Part shown: piece by piece, positions 17,612 through 27,240 of the stretch | How positions within the stretch are numbered: position 1 is the stretch's first letter | Layout of the letters: each line of letters starts with the position of its first letter | Assembly: GCA_902521315.1 (NCBI GenBank) | Contig: CABYRH010000003.1 | Coordinates: 62,001 to 126,000, forward strand | Direction: 5' to 3' | Length of the DNA stretch: 64,000 bases | Origin: an uncultured Alphaproteobacteria bacterium | Lineage (GTDB): Bacteria > Pseudomonadota > Alphaproteobacteria > HIMB59 > GCA-002718135 | Translations under genes and position numbers: made by a program | Notes under the pieces: model-generated | Told to the model about the DNA's origin: nothing | What the model saw: only the letters and a program-made list of their open reading frames with translations | Database searches by the model: none

Positions 17612-18171
17612 TAAAAGCCGATTTCTGATAAACAAATATCTGCTTGAAAATCTTTAAATCCAGCAACTAGCCCTAATGTCTTGATATTCTGGCCAACTAA
17701 TTTTTTAGGCTGATAAGCATTTGATTTTTTAAATTCACTAAAGGGTGCTTTTATTACTGTCCACTCAGAATTAGTTTTGAAACTATACTTATAATATTGC
17801 CATGGAGCTACTGTTAAAGCAGTTCTTACATGAATTGAATACTCTTCATTATTACCAAACACTTTAAAATAAACACCCTCAAACTCTTCTGTTGATATTG
17901 AGGGCTTTAATTGATTTCTTATTTGAATAAAGCCACCGTTATTTTCAGTCGTGACATCCCCTGTCATATGATAACAATTAACATTATTAACTTTTGATAT
18001 GATCGCTTTACCTTGAGATAACCCACCCATTACTCCATCAGTAAAAAAAGCCCAATTTTGACCTTGAGAAGAAATTCCGGGTGTTTCTAATTTATCAAGT
18101 ATCATTTTATTCTGAGATTGAAGATTGAATGAAAAAAATAAAATAAAAACAAAAATTATTAAACTTTTCAA
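17608..18171 (-). CDS. Secreted CIA30-domain protein
   Basis: The 187-aa protein has a signal peptide (KSLIIFVFILFFSFNLQSQ). It is otherwise one CIA30-like beta-sandwich: WAFFTDGVMGGLSQGKAII, the GDVTTENNGGFIQIR block, EGVYFKVFGNNEEYSIHVRT and WTVIKAPFSEFKK. The family is named after a mitochondrial complex I assembly factor. Bacterial secreted versions have no well-defined role, and a carbohydrate-binding-like fold is likely. It is translated with the upstream DUF1289 gene (4-nt overlap) and ends by sharing TTAA with truA. Confidence 0.8.
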   Translation of the reverse strand: MKSLIIFVFILFFSFNLQSQNKMILDKLETPGISSQGQNWAFFTDGVMGGLSQGKAIISKVNNVNCYHMTGDVTTENNGGFIQIRNQLKPSISTEEFEGVYFKVFGNNEEYSIHVRTALTVAPWQYYKYSFKTNSEWTVIKAPFSEFKKSNAYQPKKLVGQNIKTLGLVAGFKDFQADICLSEIGFY

Positions 18172-18440
18172 TTTTTACGATTTTCTGCTAATTTTTTTTT
18201 GATAAGAGATAAGCCTGTTTCAACTTTGGATTTATACGATTCTTCAAATGCTTTTAACTGCCAATCTGAAAATCTAGATTTTAGTTCAGATAAATTATTT
18301 TGTTTCCATTCATTTGAAGTATTTTCATCTTTCCAAATATCTTTCTCTTCATTAGTTCTTCCACAGCCATAGCAATACCCTGAGATTGGGTCAGTTTTAC
18401 ATACGCTAATGCAAGGTGAAGTTACTTTGTTCTGTTCCAT
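18168..18440 (-). CDS. DUF1289 family Cys-rich protein
   Basis: This small protein of about 90 aa starts MEQNKVTSPCISVCKTDP. The motif SPCISVC...CYGCGRTNEE gives four conserved cysteines and is the DUF1289 signature found throughout Proteobacteria; metal binding is presumed. A further ATG 12 nt upstream (18452, MYIIM) is in frame, but the family normally begins shortly before SPC, so 18440 is preferred. A basic helical tail (KVETGLSLIKKKLAENRKN) follows. The stop overlaps the CIA30 start by 4 nt. Confidence 0.85.
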   Translation of the reverse strand: MEQNKVTSPCISVCKTDPISGYCYGCGRTNEEKDIWKDENTSNEWKQNNLSELKSRFSDWQLKAFEESYKSKVETGLSLIKKKLAENRKN

Positions 18441-18501
18441 GATGATATACATATATTTTTTTTTAGTTTATTCCATTAAAACGATGTAAAACTTTAAAAT
18501 T

Positions 18502-19467
18502 ATGACTGATTTTAGCTATTTAAATGTTGATAATGCTTATAAATTAATCAATCAAAAGGTAACAAAAACTCCTTTGGTAACTAATGATTATATAAATAAT
18601 CTTCTAGAAGCTGAAATTTATTTTAAACTTGAAAATTTACAAAATACTGGATCATTTAAACTACGGGGAGCTACACATAAAATTACAAAATTAATAGAAA
18701 ATATAAAAAACTCAGGTGTAGTAGCATATTCATCAGGAAATCATGCACAAGCTGTGGCTTATGCATCCATGATTAATAGCATTAGTGCAAAGATAATAAT
18801 GCCTAAAACTGCACCTCAAATAAAAATTGAAAATACAAAAAAATATGGAGCAGAGGTAATATTATATGACACTTACTTTCAAAGTAGAGAAGAGATAGGA
18901 AATGAAATTCAAAAGAAGGATAAGAGAGCTTTAATTAAACCCTATGATGATGAAGATATAATTGCTGGTCAGGGAACTGCAGCTATTGAAATTGTAAATG
19001 ATTTGAAAGAGCAATCAATTGAACCTGATCTGTATTTATGTTGTTGTGGAGGCGGTGGTCTTATTGCAGGAACATCAACATACTTAAAACATATTTATCC
19101 AAATATAAAATCATATTCTGTAGAGCCTCAAGAATTTGATGACACAAAAAGATCTTTAGAAGCTGGTAAACTTATAGAAAATAAAAAAAATGCTAAATCT
19201 TTTTGTGATGCATTATTGGCACCACAACCTGGTAATATAACTTTTCAAATTAATTCAAATAATCTTGAAGGAGGACTAAGTGTTTCTGATGAAGAAGTAA
19301 CAAAAACTATAATTTTGCTAGCCGAACAACTTAAAATAGTTGTGGAGCCAGGAGGAGCAGTTGCAGCTGCAGCAGCATTAAATAATAAAATTGATGTTAA
19401 AAATAAAAAAATTATAGTTATGATTTCTGGTGGCAATATCGATCTAAGTTTATTTAATAAGTTATAA
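18502..19467 (+). CDS. PLP-dependent threonine/serine dehydratase
   Basis: The 321-aa fold-type II PLP enzyme has the Schiff-base lysine in GSFKLRGA (Lys53), the substrate loop SSGNHAQAVA, and the phosphate-binding glycine loop CCGGGGLIAG. It lacks the C-terminal ACT-like regulatory domain of biosynthetic IlvA. It is therefore a short catabolic-type threonine ammonia-lyase, serine dehydratase or serine racemase; these cannot be separated by sight. Products would be 2-oxobutyrate or pyruvate plus ammonia. The stop and the pepP start overlap in TAATG, pointing to coupled amino-acid and peptide catabolism. Confidence 0.85.
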   Translation: MTDFSYLNVDNAYKLINQKVTKTPLVTNDYINNLLEAEIYFKLENLQNTGSFKLRGATHKITKLIENIKNSGVVAYSSGNHAQAVAYASMINSISAKIIMPKTAPQIKIENTKKYGAEVILYDTYFQSREEIGNEIQKKDKRALIKPYDDEDIIAGQGTAAIEIVNDLKEQSIEPDLYLCCCGGGGLIAGTSTYLKHIYPNIKSYSVEPQEFDDTKRSLEAGKLIENKKNAKSFCDALLAPQPGNITFQINSNNLEGGLSVSDEEVTKTIILLAEQLKIVVEPGGAVAAAAALNNKIDVKNKKIIVMISGGNIDLSLFNKL

Positions 19468-21230
19468 TGAATCAATCAAATTTAAAAAAATTACAAAATC
19501 TATTAAAAGATAAAGATATCGATATTTTTGTCATTAATAGAAGTGATGAATATTTAAATGAGTATATTTCCCCAAATGCAGAAAGATTAAATTTTATAAC
19601 AAACTTTTCTGGCTCAGCAGGAAGAGCAATTATAACACCAACAGATGCCTTCTTGTATGTTGATGGACGATATACTTTTCAAGCGAATACTCAAATTAAT
19701 TCCAAAGAGATTCAGGCAAAACATTTAAATAGCTTTTGGACAGATTTAGAAAAAATTTTATTAGAAGAAAAATATAAAATTGCATTAGATCCAACTCTTC
19801 ATTCAATTATAGAAGTTGAAAAAGTGGAAAAAATGTTAAAGAATTCAACATCTCAACTCCAACTAATAGATAAAAATTTTGTTGATTTAATATGGGAAAA
19901 TCAACCAAAAACTCAGTATACAGATATATTTGATCACCCAACAAGTTTTGCTGGTCAGGCCAGAAGTGAAAAATTAGATATTTTAAAAAAATTTTTAGAT
20001 CAAAATGAAATTCATCATTATTTTGTTTCTGGGCTTGATAATATTGCTTGGCTATTAAATTTAAGAGCAGATGATATAAAATATACACCGCTGCTTTATT
20101 CTTATCTTCTAATTTCAAAAAATAATAAACACTCTTTGTATATTCATGAGTCTTCAATGCCCAAAATTCTAAAAAAAGAAATCCAAACACTAATAAATAT
20201 TAATAATATTGAAAATATCGGATCAATTTTTAATAACATTAATTCATCCGAATCAATTGGTTTAGATTTTAATTCCACTACTTTTTATTTTTTAGATCTT
20301 TTAAGAAAACAAAAAATAAATACTAAAAATATAGCAAATCCATGTATTTTGTTAAAAGCTATCAAAAATGAAACTGAACTTGATGGGGCAAAAAAAGCAC
20401 ATATAAGAGATGGTGTTAGTATTACCAAATATATTTATTGGTTAAAAAATATCATGGATCCTAAATCAAATGATGAAATAAGTGTTGCACATCATTTAGA
20501 AAATCTGCGAAGTAAAAATGAATTATTTCATTCTCTATCTTTTGATACAATATCAGCAATTGATCAAAATGCAGCCCTTCCTCATTACCGTGTCACTGAA
20601 GAAGGAAAATCATCTTTCTCAGATAATAATATTTATCTTGTTGACTCAGGAGGGCAATATTTTGATGGAACAACCGATATAACAAGAACTATAATTTTAG
20701 GTGAAGCAACAACAGAACAAAAAGATAGATTTACAAGAGTTCTTAAAGGTCATATTGCATTATCAAATCATGTTTTTGAAAAGGGAACAAAAGGAACTGA
20801 TATTGATTATCTAGCAAGAAAAAGTCTACAAGAAATTAATTTAGATTATAATCATGGTACCGGTCACGGTATAGGAAGTTTTTTGAGTGTCCATGAAGCT
20901 CCACAACGTATTGCAAAAAAATCAATGTTTGATAGCGTTGAGTTGCTTCCAGGAATGATTTTATCCAATGAACCTGGATACTATAAAGAAAATGAATATG
21001 GTATAAGAACAGAAAATTTAGTCGTGATAAAAGAGAATAATGATAAGAAATTATATTTTGAAAACATCTCGTGGTGTCCAATAGATTTGGATCTCATTGA
21101 GAGTAGCATGCTTGATCAAATTGAAATACATTGGCTAAATAAATATCATAGAAAGGTGTATGAAAAATTACACACGCACCTTGATAATAAAGAAAGAGAT
21201 TGGCTTAAAAAGGTAACTTCTGAAGTTTAG
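19467..21230 (+). CDS. pepP: Xaa-Pro aminopeptidase (M24B), long form
   Basis: The 587-aa metallopeptidase releases N-terminal residues preceding proline. It has two creatinase-like N-terminal domains (about 8-130 and 155-300), the pita-bread M24 domain with metal ligands in DSGGQYFDGTTDITRT, HGTGHGIG, the following VHE and EPGYY, and a C-terminal M24_C segment. This three-domain layout matches eukaryotic-type cytosolic aminopeptidase P found in Alphaproteobacteria. It starts on the dehydratase stop (TAATG). A hairpin terminator follows directly after the stop. Confidence 0.92.
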   Translation: MNQSNLKKLQNLLKDKDIDIFVINRSDEYLNEYISPNAERLNFITNFSGSAGRAIITPTDAFLYVDGRYTFQANTQINSKEIQAKHLNSFWTDLEKILLEEKYKIALDPTLHSIIEVEKVEKMLKNSTSQLQLIDKNFVDLIWENQPKTQYTDIFDHPTSFAGQARSEKLDILKKFLDQNEIHHYFVSGLDNIAWLLNLRADDIKYTPLLYSYLLISKNNKHSLYIHESSMPKILKKEIQTLININNIENIGSIFNNINSSESIGLDFNSTTFYFLDLLRKQKINTKNIANPCILLKAIKNETELDGAKKAHIRDGVSITKYIYWLKNIMDPKSNDEISVAHHLENLRSKNELFHSLSFDTISAIDQNAALPHYRVTEEGKSSFSDNNIYLVDSGGQYFDGTTDITRTIILGEATTEQKDRFTRVLKGHIALSNHVFEKGTKGTDIDYLARKSLQEINLDYNHGTGHGIGSFLSVHEAPQRIAKKSMFDSVELLPGMILSNEPGYYKENEYGIRTENLVVIKENNDKKLYFENISWCPIDLDLIESSMLDQIEIHWLNKYHRKVYEKLHTHLDNKERDWLKKVTSEV

Positions 21231-21232
21231 TT

Positions 21233-21255
21233 AAAGCCGCCAATTATGCGGCTTT
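21233..21255. terminator. Bidirectional hairpin terminator after pepP
   Basis: AAAGCCGC and GCGGCTTT form a perfect 8-bp stem around the loop CAATTAT. Downstream is TTCTTATTT on the plus strand, and an A run precedes it for the minus strand. It ends pepP on the plus strand and overlaps the stop codon of the small convergent gene on the minus strand. It is one of very few GC-rich hairpins in the window. Confidence 0.8.
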
Positions 21256-21420
21256 CTTATTTATATCAAATTCAGTTCTTAGGAGATGCTTATCTAATTC
21301 AATTTTCCATTCTTTTCCGTATTCAGATTTGAAATATTTAACTAAATCCTCATCATTATTGTAGTTTTTGTCGCTTAAATCCTGATAAACTTTGTTAAAA
21401 AAGTTAAAAACATTAATCAT
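21244..21420 (-). CDS. Small hypothetical protein, 58 aa (not in ORF track)
   Basis: Minus strand ATG at 21420 to TAA at 21244-21246 encodes MINVFNFFNKVYQ...LLRTEFDINKKAA. The start is preceded by AAAGGAATAAATA, the clearest Shine-Dalgarno I noticed in the window, with normal spacing. The product is soluble and highly charged, with DKNYNNDEDLVKYF and SEYGKEWKIELDKHLL predicted helical. I do not recognise the family. It falls just under the 60-aa limit of the supplied track. Its stop codon lies inside the pepP terminator stem, so both genes appear to share one hairpin. The strong ribosome site argues for real, perhaps abundant, expression. Confidence 0.72.
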   Translation of the reverse strand: MINVFNFFNKVYQDLSDKNYNNDEDLVKYFKSEYGKEWKIELDKHLLRTEFDINKKAA

Positions 21421-21623
21421 TATTTATTCCTTTCAATTATAAAATAGTAATTATTCTATGCAATCAAAGTATAAAAATATGAATTTTAATATGCTAAAAA
21501 TGCATATATAAATATTTTAAAAATTTAAATGTACTTAAATTATTTAATAATAATTAAAATTAATTGTTCCTGATTGACTTTGTACATTAATACTTCATAG
21601 ATTCTATAATATTATAACTTTCA
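21421..21623. promoter_or_regulatory. AT-rich intergenic region with divergent promoters
   Basis: These 203 bp separate the 58-aa gene (minus) from the GT4 gene (plus) and hold no ORF of note. TTGACT at 21574-21579 could be a -35 box for the GT4 operon, with a weak -10 around CATAGA. On the other strand the region should carry the promoter of the small gene. I see no riboswitch or RNA fold. It is one of the longest non-coding stretches in the window. Confidence 0.35.
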
Positions 21624-22727
21624 ATGATAATAATTTTAACACAATGTTTTCCATCTAGAGTAGGGGGAATTGAAACATTGATGTATGACATAGCATTAAA
21701 TTTAAGTCATAAACACAATGTAAAGGTTTTAGCTGACCAACAAAACAGTGCTAAAGATTTAGAATTTGATAAAAATAATAAAAATTTTTCAATATTAAGA
21801 TTTAAGGGTTTAAAATTTTTAAGAAAAAGAAATAAATTTAATCAACTTAAAAATATTTGTTCTTCAAATAATATTGAAGCAGTCATAACTGATAGCTGGA
21901 AAAGTCTTGAGTTACCAATTAATTTTTTAAAAGAAAAAAAAATCCCAATTATTAGTCTTGTTCATGGAAACGAAATAATAATCAAAAACGGTAATCATCA
22001 TAAACGAATAAAGAAAGTTTTAGAATTAGCAAACGCATTGGTGGTCAATTCATCATATACTAAAAACTTACTTTCAAAAATAAGTGAAAACTTTAAAAAA
22101 ATTGAGGTTATCTATCCAGGTGTAAAATCTACTAAGAATATTATAGAACAAGCTATAGATTTAGATGATAGTTATCCAACGTTGCTTACTCTTGCCAGAC
22201 TAGAAAAAAGAAAAGGACATTCGTATATTCTTAAATCTATTTTTAATTTAAAAAAAATTTATCCAGATATTCAATATATAATTGCTGGTGAAGGTGATCA
22301 GTTAGAGAATATAAAGAAAGAAATAAAAAATTATAATCTAGAATCAAATGTGAAATTAGTTGGAACAATAAATGAAAATCAAAAAAAATTTATTTTTTCT
22401 AAGACTGATATTATGATCATGCCAACAATAGATGAAACTCATGCAAATTCTATTGAAGGTTTTGGAATCGCCTACATTGAAGCAGCACAATATGGAATTC
22501 CTTCAATTGCTTCAAATGTTGGAGGTACTCCTGAAGCTGTATTGCATAATAAAACAGGTTTAATTATTAATAATTTTAATGAATTAGATGAATCAATTAA
22601 GAATTTAGTTGAGAACAAACAAAATAGAATTGAATTAGGACAAAATGCAAAAAATAGAGCAGAAAATGAATTAATCTGGGAAAAACAGGTATTAAAATAC
22701 AATAAGTTAATAGATGATATTCAATGA
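21624..22727 (+). CDS. Glycosyltransferase family 4 (GT-B)
   Basis: The 367-aa retaining glycosyltransferase has the N-terminal donor loop FPSRVGGIETLMYDIA and the linker TLARLEKRKGHSYILKSI. The sugar-nucleotide site IIAGEGDQ is followed by E-x7-E-like GFGIAYIEAAQYGIPSIAS and GGTPEAV. It is cytoplasmic. The substrate is unknown; a lipid- or polysaccharide-linked sugar is typical. It overlaps the following D-2-hydroxyacid dehydrogenase gene by 4 nt. Lys/Asn/Ile content looks higher than in neighbouring housekeeping genes, as in the 0-4 kb polysaccharide genes. Confidence 0.88.
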   Translation: MIIILTQCFPSRVGGIETLMYDIALNLSHKHNVKVLADQQNSAKDLEFDKNNKNFSILRFKGLKFLRKRNKFNQLKNICSSNNIEAVITDSWKSLELPINFLKEKKIPIISLVHGNEIIIKNGNHHKRIKKVLELANALVVNSSYTKNLLSKISENFKKIEVIYPGVKSTKNIIEQAIDLDDSYPTLLTLARLEKRKGHSYILKSIFNLKKIYPDIQYIIAGEGDQLENIKKEIKNYNLESNVKLVGTINENQKKFIFSKTDIMIMPTIDETHANSIEGFGIAYIEAAQYGIPSIASNVGGTPEAVLHNKTGLIINNFNELDESIKNLVENKQNRIELGQNAKNRAENELIWEKQVLKYNKLIDDIQ

Positions 22728-23656
22728 CTATTTTATTTCATAACACAACTTTTGATAAAATTGATGTTTGGAAAAAAACAATAAAAAAATATTTTAAAAA
22801 TGAAAAAATAATTTCTATAAAAGATTATAAAAATTTTCATGATGTAAATTGTGCAATTATTTGGAATCTACCAGATAATATTCTTTCAAGACTAAAAAAT
22901 CTCCAAGTTATTTTCTCTATGGGAGCTGGAGTAGATCACATTCTAAAACTTAAAAATTATAATAAAAAAATTCCCATAATCAGAATAAAAGATGAAGAAA
23001 TGGGAGAGAGAATTGCCAATTATTCTTTAGCTCAAATACTAAATTATCAATTAAATTTTAAAATTTTTCAAAATTCTCAAATCAAACAATACTGGTCTGG
23101 AGAAAGGACACCAATTGATAATAAAAATTTAACAGTAGGTATTTTAGGTCTAGGCTTTCTTGGAAATCATATTGCAAAATTACTAAATAAATTAAATTAT
23201 AATGTTATTGCATATAAAAAAAATCGAGCAAAAGTAAAAAATGTAAAAATATATACGGGTAAAAATATTATAAGTTTTATCAAAAGCTCTGATGTTATTA
23301 TTTCTATTCTACCATCAACATCTCAAACAAATAACATAATAGATAAAAAGTTTTTAAAGAATATGAAAAAAAATTCTTGTTTAATAAATATAGGCAGAGG
23401 AAATGCAATTGAAGAGAAAGATCTTCTAAATCATTTAAAGAAAAACAAAAATTTTTATGCCTATTTAGATGTCTTTAAAGATGAACCTTTAAAATCAAGA
23501 AGTCAATTTTGGAAACTACCAAATGTAACTATTACTCCACACGTTGCAGGTGTAACAGCTATAGAGCCATCTGTTAAATATATGTACTCCAAATATAAAA
23601 AACTAAGAAAAAATAAAAATATAAAATCAGATGTTAATCCATCTGATGGATATTAA
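22724..23656 (+). CDS. ghrA: D-2-hydroxyacid dehydrogenase, glyoxylate/hydroxypyruvate reductase A-like
   Basis: The 310-aa protein has FSMGAGVDHIL (family GAGxDH element), the NAD(P) loop GILGLGFLGNHIA, the INIGRGNAIEE block with catalytic Arg region, and PNVTITPHVAGVT containing the active-site His. This combination is typical of GhrA, which reduces glyoxylate or hydroxypyruvate with NADPH. Length is standard. It is coupled to the GT4 gene (4-nt overlap), although no common pathway is evident. Its stop shares TTAA with convergent dapE. Confidence 0.85.
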   Translation: MTILFHNTTFDKIDVWKKTIKKYFKNEKIISIKDYKNFHDVNCAIIWNLPDNILSRLKNLQVIFSMGAGVDHILKLKNYNKKIPIIRIKDEEMGERIANYSLAQILNYQLNFKIFQNSQIKQYWSGERTPIDNKNLTVGILGLGFLGNHIAKLLNKLNYNVIAYKKNRAKVKNVKIYTGKNIISFIKSSDVIISILPSTSQTNNIIDKKFLKNMKKNSCLINIGRGNAIEEKDLLNHLKKNKNFYAYLDVFKDEPLKSRSQFWKLPNVTITPHVAGVTAIEPSVKYMYSKYKKLRKNKNIKSDVNPSDGY

Positions 23657-24831
23657 TTAACATCAAAATAATTTTCTAAAATTTTAAAATAAATATTTTC
23701 TAATTTAATAATATCTTCAACAAAAACAAATTCATCTACTTTATGAAGAGTTTGATTTCTAAGACCTAACTCTACTACTTCACAATAGTTCTTAATATAT
23801 CTTGCATCAGAAGTACCACCATCAGTTGCTTGCTCAGGTGGGCTATTTCTGCCTGTGACATCAGAAATTGATTTTGAAATAATATTATATAAATCACCGG
23901 CTTTATTCAAAAATGATTCAGCTGTTGCATCATATGTGTAAGTGCAACTAGCGTTTTCCAGTTTAGAGAAAATCTTTTCTATTTTATTATCAATCCATTT
24001 TATAAGTGAGTCAGATGAGTGCATATCATTAAATCTAATATTAACTGTTGCTCTAGCTAATTCTGGAATTACATTTTGAACAGGATTGCCAATATCAATA
24101 GTAGCGATTTGAACTGATGTTGGTAAAAAATTTTCATTGCCTTCATCAAGCGGCTCTTCTAATATACTATTTAATAAATTCACTAAGTGATGTGAAGAAT
24201 TTTCAGCTAAATGAGAATTCGCCGTATGTCCTTGAATACCTTTTACCTGAAAAAAGAAACTAACTGATCCTCTTCTTCCAATTTTTACTTTATCACCGAC
24301 CTCACTTTTTGAAGTTGGTTCACCAACAAGACAATGATCAAATTTATAATTTTGTTTACTTGCCCATTCTAGAATTCTTGGTGTGCCATTTACAGAATCT
24401 CTTTCTTCATCACCTGTAATAATAAAGGAAATCTTTCCTGGAAAATTTTTATATTTATCTAAAAATCTTTTAGCGGCACTGATGAAACAAGCAACACTGC
24501 TTTTCATATCTTCGCTACCTCTTCCATAAAGTTTGCCTCCATCTATTTGTGCAGAAAAAGGAGGGTATTTCCATGAACTTTCATTACCTACAGGAACTAC
24601 ATCTGTATGACCAGCATAAGCAAAATGTTTTCCTTCGTTTCCTACTGTTGCAAATAAATTTTTTACTTCATAAGAATTGTTTCCAGAGAAAGTTAATGGA
24701 TGACAGTCACATCCTATAGCACTTAGATGATTTTCAACGACTGTTAAAGCTCCCTCATCTTTTGGAGTTACACTTGCACATTTAACTAAAGATTGTGTAA
24801 GAGTAACTGGATCAAAATTAATTTCTGACAT
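23653..24831 (-). CDS. dapE: Succinyl-diaminopimelate desuccinylase
   Basis: This 392-aa di-zinc M20 enzyme of lysine and meso-DAP synthesis hydrolyses N-succinyl-LL-DAP. Metal and catalytic motifs are YAGHTDVVPVG, LYGRGSEDMKSS, ITGDEERDSVNGT (catalytic Glu pair) and GGTSDARYI. The dimerisation domain lies at about 185-295. It overlaps dapD by 1 nt, so consecutive pathway steps are coupled. It is the last gene of a long minus-strand block that begins with rpmH. Confidence 0.95.
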   Translation of the reverse strand: MSEINFDPVTLTQSLVKCASVTPKDEGALTVVENHLSAIGCDCHPLTFSGNNSYEVKNLFATVGNEGKHFAYAGHTDVVPVGNESSWKYPPFSAQIDGGKLYGRGSEDMKSSVACFISAAKRFLDKYKNFPGKISFIITGDEERDSVNGTPRILEWASKQNYKFDHCLVGEPTSKSEVGDKVKIGRRGSVSFFFQVKGIQGHTANSHLAENSSHHLVNLLNSILEEPLDEGNENFLPTSVQIATIDIGNPVQNVIPELARATVNIRFNDMHSSDSLIKWIDNKIEKIFSKLENASCTYTYDATAESFLNKAGDLYNIISKSISDVTGRNSPPEQATDGGTSDARYIKNYCEVVELGLRNQTLHKVDEFVFVEDIIKLENIYFKILENYFDVN

Positions 24832-25655
24832 TAATCTCTTAAAAGATCATTGATTGATGTTTTGCTTCTAGTTTTTTCATCAACTCTTTTAACAATAACT
24901 GCACAGTATAAAGAAGGATTAATATCTCCTTCTTTTTTTCCTGGTAATGTACCTGGTACCACAACTGAATACGCTGGAACTTTTCCCATATGAATTTCCC
25001 CAGTTGATCGATCGACTATTTTTGTAGATGCTCCAATAAATACACCCATTGATAAAACCGCACCTTCACCAACAATAACACCTTCAGCCACTTCACTTCT
25101 AGCTCCAATAAAACAATTGTCTTCAATAATCACAGGATTTGCTTGAAGAGGCTCGAGTACACCGCCAATACCAGCGCCTCCAGAAATATGACAGTTTTTA
25201 CCTATTTGCGCACATGAGCCAACTGTTGCCCAAGTATCAATCATTGTTCCTTCGTCAACATATGCACCAAGATTTACAAAAGAAGGCATTAAAACAACAC
25301 CTTTAGCAATAAATGCAGATTTTCTTACAACAGCGTCTGGTACATATCGAAATCCTGCTTTCAGATGATCATCTTTAGTCCAATTTGCAGTTTTACTTTC
25401 TACTTTGTCAAACCAAGTAGCATGCGATGCTTTAATGATTTCATTATCATTTAATCTGAAACTTAAAAGAATTGCCTTTTTAATCCATTGATTAACTTGC
25501 CATTCATTATTAATTTTTTCACAAACCCTTAAGCTTCCACTATCAAGTTTGTTTAAAGTTTCATCTACTGCATTTCTAATATCACCTGCAGTATTGACAT
25601 TAATATTATCTCTCTCCTCAAAGGCATCATTTATAATTCTTTCCAGATCACTCAT
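24831..25655 (-). CDS. dapD: Tetrahydrodipicolinate N-succinyltransferase
   Basis: This 274-aa left-handed beta-helix (hexapeptide repeat) acyltransferase transfers succinyl from succinyl-CoA to tetrahydrodipicolinate. [39 protein letters not shown] and the later [17 protein letters not shown] are hallmark DapD blocks. Length is normal. Its start overlaps the upstream nucleotidase gene by 4 nt and its stop overlaps dapE by 1 nt. Confidence 0.96.
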   Translation of the reverse strand: MSDLERIINDAFEERDNINVNTAGDIRNAVDETLNKLDSGSLRVCEKINNEWQVNQWIKKAILLSFRLNDNEIIKASHATWFDKVESKTANWTKDDHLKAGFRYVPDAVVRKSAFIAKGVVLMPSFVNLGAYVDEGTMIDTWATVGSCAQIGKNCHISGGAGIGGVLEPLQANPVIIEDNCFIGARSEVAEGVIVGEGAVLSMGVFIGASTKIVDRSTGEIHMGKVPAYSVVVPGTLPGKKEGDINPSLYCAVIVKRVDEKTRSKTSINDLLRD

Positions 25656-26326
25656 ATTTTACCCTCATTTACATCTTTTAAAAATAAACTCAAATCTCTT
25701 GTTTGAAAATCTAAATATTCTTTAGATGCTTCAATATCATCGGAAAAATTTTCATAACCAGCATCAACCCAGACAGGTGTAAAACCAACTTTTTTTGCTG
25801 GAACTAAATTCTTTGCAATATCATCAAACATTGCGGATTTATTTGCTTCGATATCAAATAAGTCGATAATTTTTTCATAGGGAGAAATTTCTGGCTTAGG
25901 AATATAATTAGCCATTTTAATATCATATATTTCATCAAAAAAGTTTGTTAGATTTATTTTCTCTAACACATCTAAGACATGTTGCTTATTAGCATTTGTA
26001 TAAATAATTTTTCTTCCCTCAAGTTTATATAATTCATCATTAAGATTTTGATTTGGACCAACAATTGAGTAATCTAACTTATGAACTTCTTCTAAAAAAT
26101 AATCAGGATCTACACCATGATTATCCATCATACCTCTTAATGTAGTGCCATGTTGCTTGTAATATTTTTCTTGTAGTTTTTTTGCTTCAGCTAATTCCAT
26201 ATTTAAATTTTTAGCTACAAACTCACCCATTAACTTATGTACTTGCTGAAAAATTCCACTGTCTGCAGAGTACAGTGTGTTATCTAGATCAAATATCCAG
26301 GTATTGATGTTATCTTTAAAGCTCAT
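25652..26326 (-). CDS. HAD-family pyrimidine 5'-nucleotidase
   Basis: The 224-aa HAD hydrolase has motif [18 protein letters not shown], motif II in IYTNANKQH, and motif III/IV in [10 protein letters not shown] with [16 protein letters not shown]. It belongs to the SDT1/PHM8-like branch annotated as pyrimidine 5'-nucleotidase, which often lies between argB and dapD in Alphaproteobacteria, as here. The probable reaction is dephosphorylation of UMP, CMP or damaged pyrimidine nucleotides; the true substrate is not readable from sequence. It abuts argB and overlaps dapD by 4 nt. Confidence 0.82.
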   Translation of the reverse strand: MSFKDNINTWIFDLDNTLYSADSGIFQQVHKLMGEFVAKNLNMELAEAKKLQEKYYKQHGTTLRGMMDNHGVDPDYFLEEVHKLDYSIVGPNQNLNDELYKLEGRKIIYTNANKQHVLDVLEKINLTNFFDEIYDIKMANYIPKPEISPYEKIIDLFDIEANKSAMFDDIAKNLVPAKKVGFTPVWVDAGYENFSDDIEASKEYLDFQTRDLSLFLKDVNEGKI

Positions 26327-27238
26327 TTAATTACTTGTTATTTGTGTACCAATTCCATGTTCAGTGAATAACTCTAATATTACTGAATGAGGAATTCTTC
26401 CATCTAAAATAGTAGATTTTTTAACACCTTTTTTCATTGCATCAATACATGTATTAATTTTCGGCTTCATACCTCCAGAAATATAATCTTTATTAGCAAT
26501 ATTTTTAGCTTCTTCTAAAGTTATTGATGATATTAATTTTTCATCTTTGTCTAAAATTCCAGGTACATCGGTTAGTAATAATAATTTACTTGCCTGTAAC
26601 TCACCTGCTATAAAACCCGCAACAGTGTCAGCATTAATATTATATGTAAAATTATTTTCATCCTTACCTAAAGGAGATATGACAGGTATTTGACCATTTT
26701 TTATAAAGCTAGTTAGCATATCTTTGTTTAATTTTTTTGGTTGTCCAACAAAACCAATATCAACTATTTTTTCAATATTTGAATCACTGTCTTTAATTTC
26801 CACATTCAATTTAGTTGCAGTGACTAAGTTATCATTACCAGATACTCCTACCGCTTTTCCTCCAGAGGCACTTATAGATTCTACTATTTCTGAATTGATA
26901 TCCTTAGATAAAACTTCCTCAACTACCTTAATTGTTTCTTTATCAGTAACTCGTAATCCTTCAACAAATTGTGTTGATATATTTTTTGATTTAAGTCTCT
27001 CACCAATTTGAGGTCCTCCACCATGAATAATAATTGGTGACACACCTACTTCTTTTAATAACCCAATATCTCTTGAAAAACTCTCAGACAGTTTTTTATC
27101 TCCCATTGCATGTCCACCGTATTTTATTACAATGGTATCACCACTATGTTCTCGAATGTATGGAAGAGCTTCAACTAAGGTTGAGGCTTTATGAATAAAA
27201 TAAGCCTGATCACTCTCTGATAAAAAATCAAATTTCAT
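26327..27238 (-). CDS. argB: Acetylglutamate kinase
   Basis: The 303-aa amino-acid kinase phosphorylates N-acetylglutamate in arginine synthesis. It shows the phosphate-binding VIKYGGHAMGD, the substrate-binding IHGGGPQIG with following EGLRVTD, INADTVAGFIAGEL, and SGGMKPKINTC near the C-terminus. The N-terminal helix is of the kind seen in arginine-sensitive, hexameric ArgB enzymes, so feedback inhibition is possible. It lies between engB (2-nt gap) and the HAD nucleotidase with no gap. Confidence 0.96.
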   Translation of the reverse strand: MKFDFLSESDQAYFIHKASTLVEALPYIREHSGDTIVIKYGGHAMGDKKLSESFSRDIGLLKEVGVSPIIIHGGGPQIGERLKSKNISTQFVEGLRVTDKETIKVVEEVLSKDINSEIVESISASGGKAVGVSGNDNLVTATKLNVEIKDSDSNIEKIVDIGFVGQPKKLNKDMLTSFIKNGQIPVISPLGKDENNFTYNINADTVAGFIAGELQASKLLLLTDVPGILDKDEKLISSITLEEAKNIANKDYISGGMKPKINTCIDAMKKGVKKSTILDGRIPHSVILELFTEHGIGTQITSN

Positions 27239-27240
27239 AT

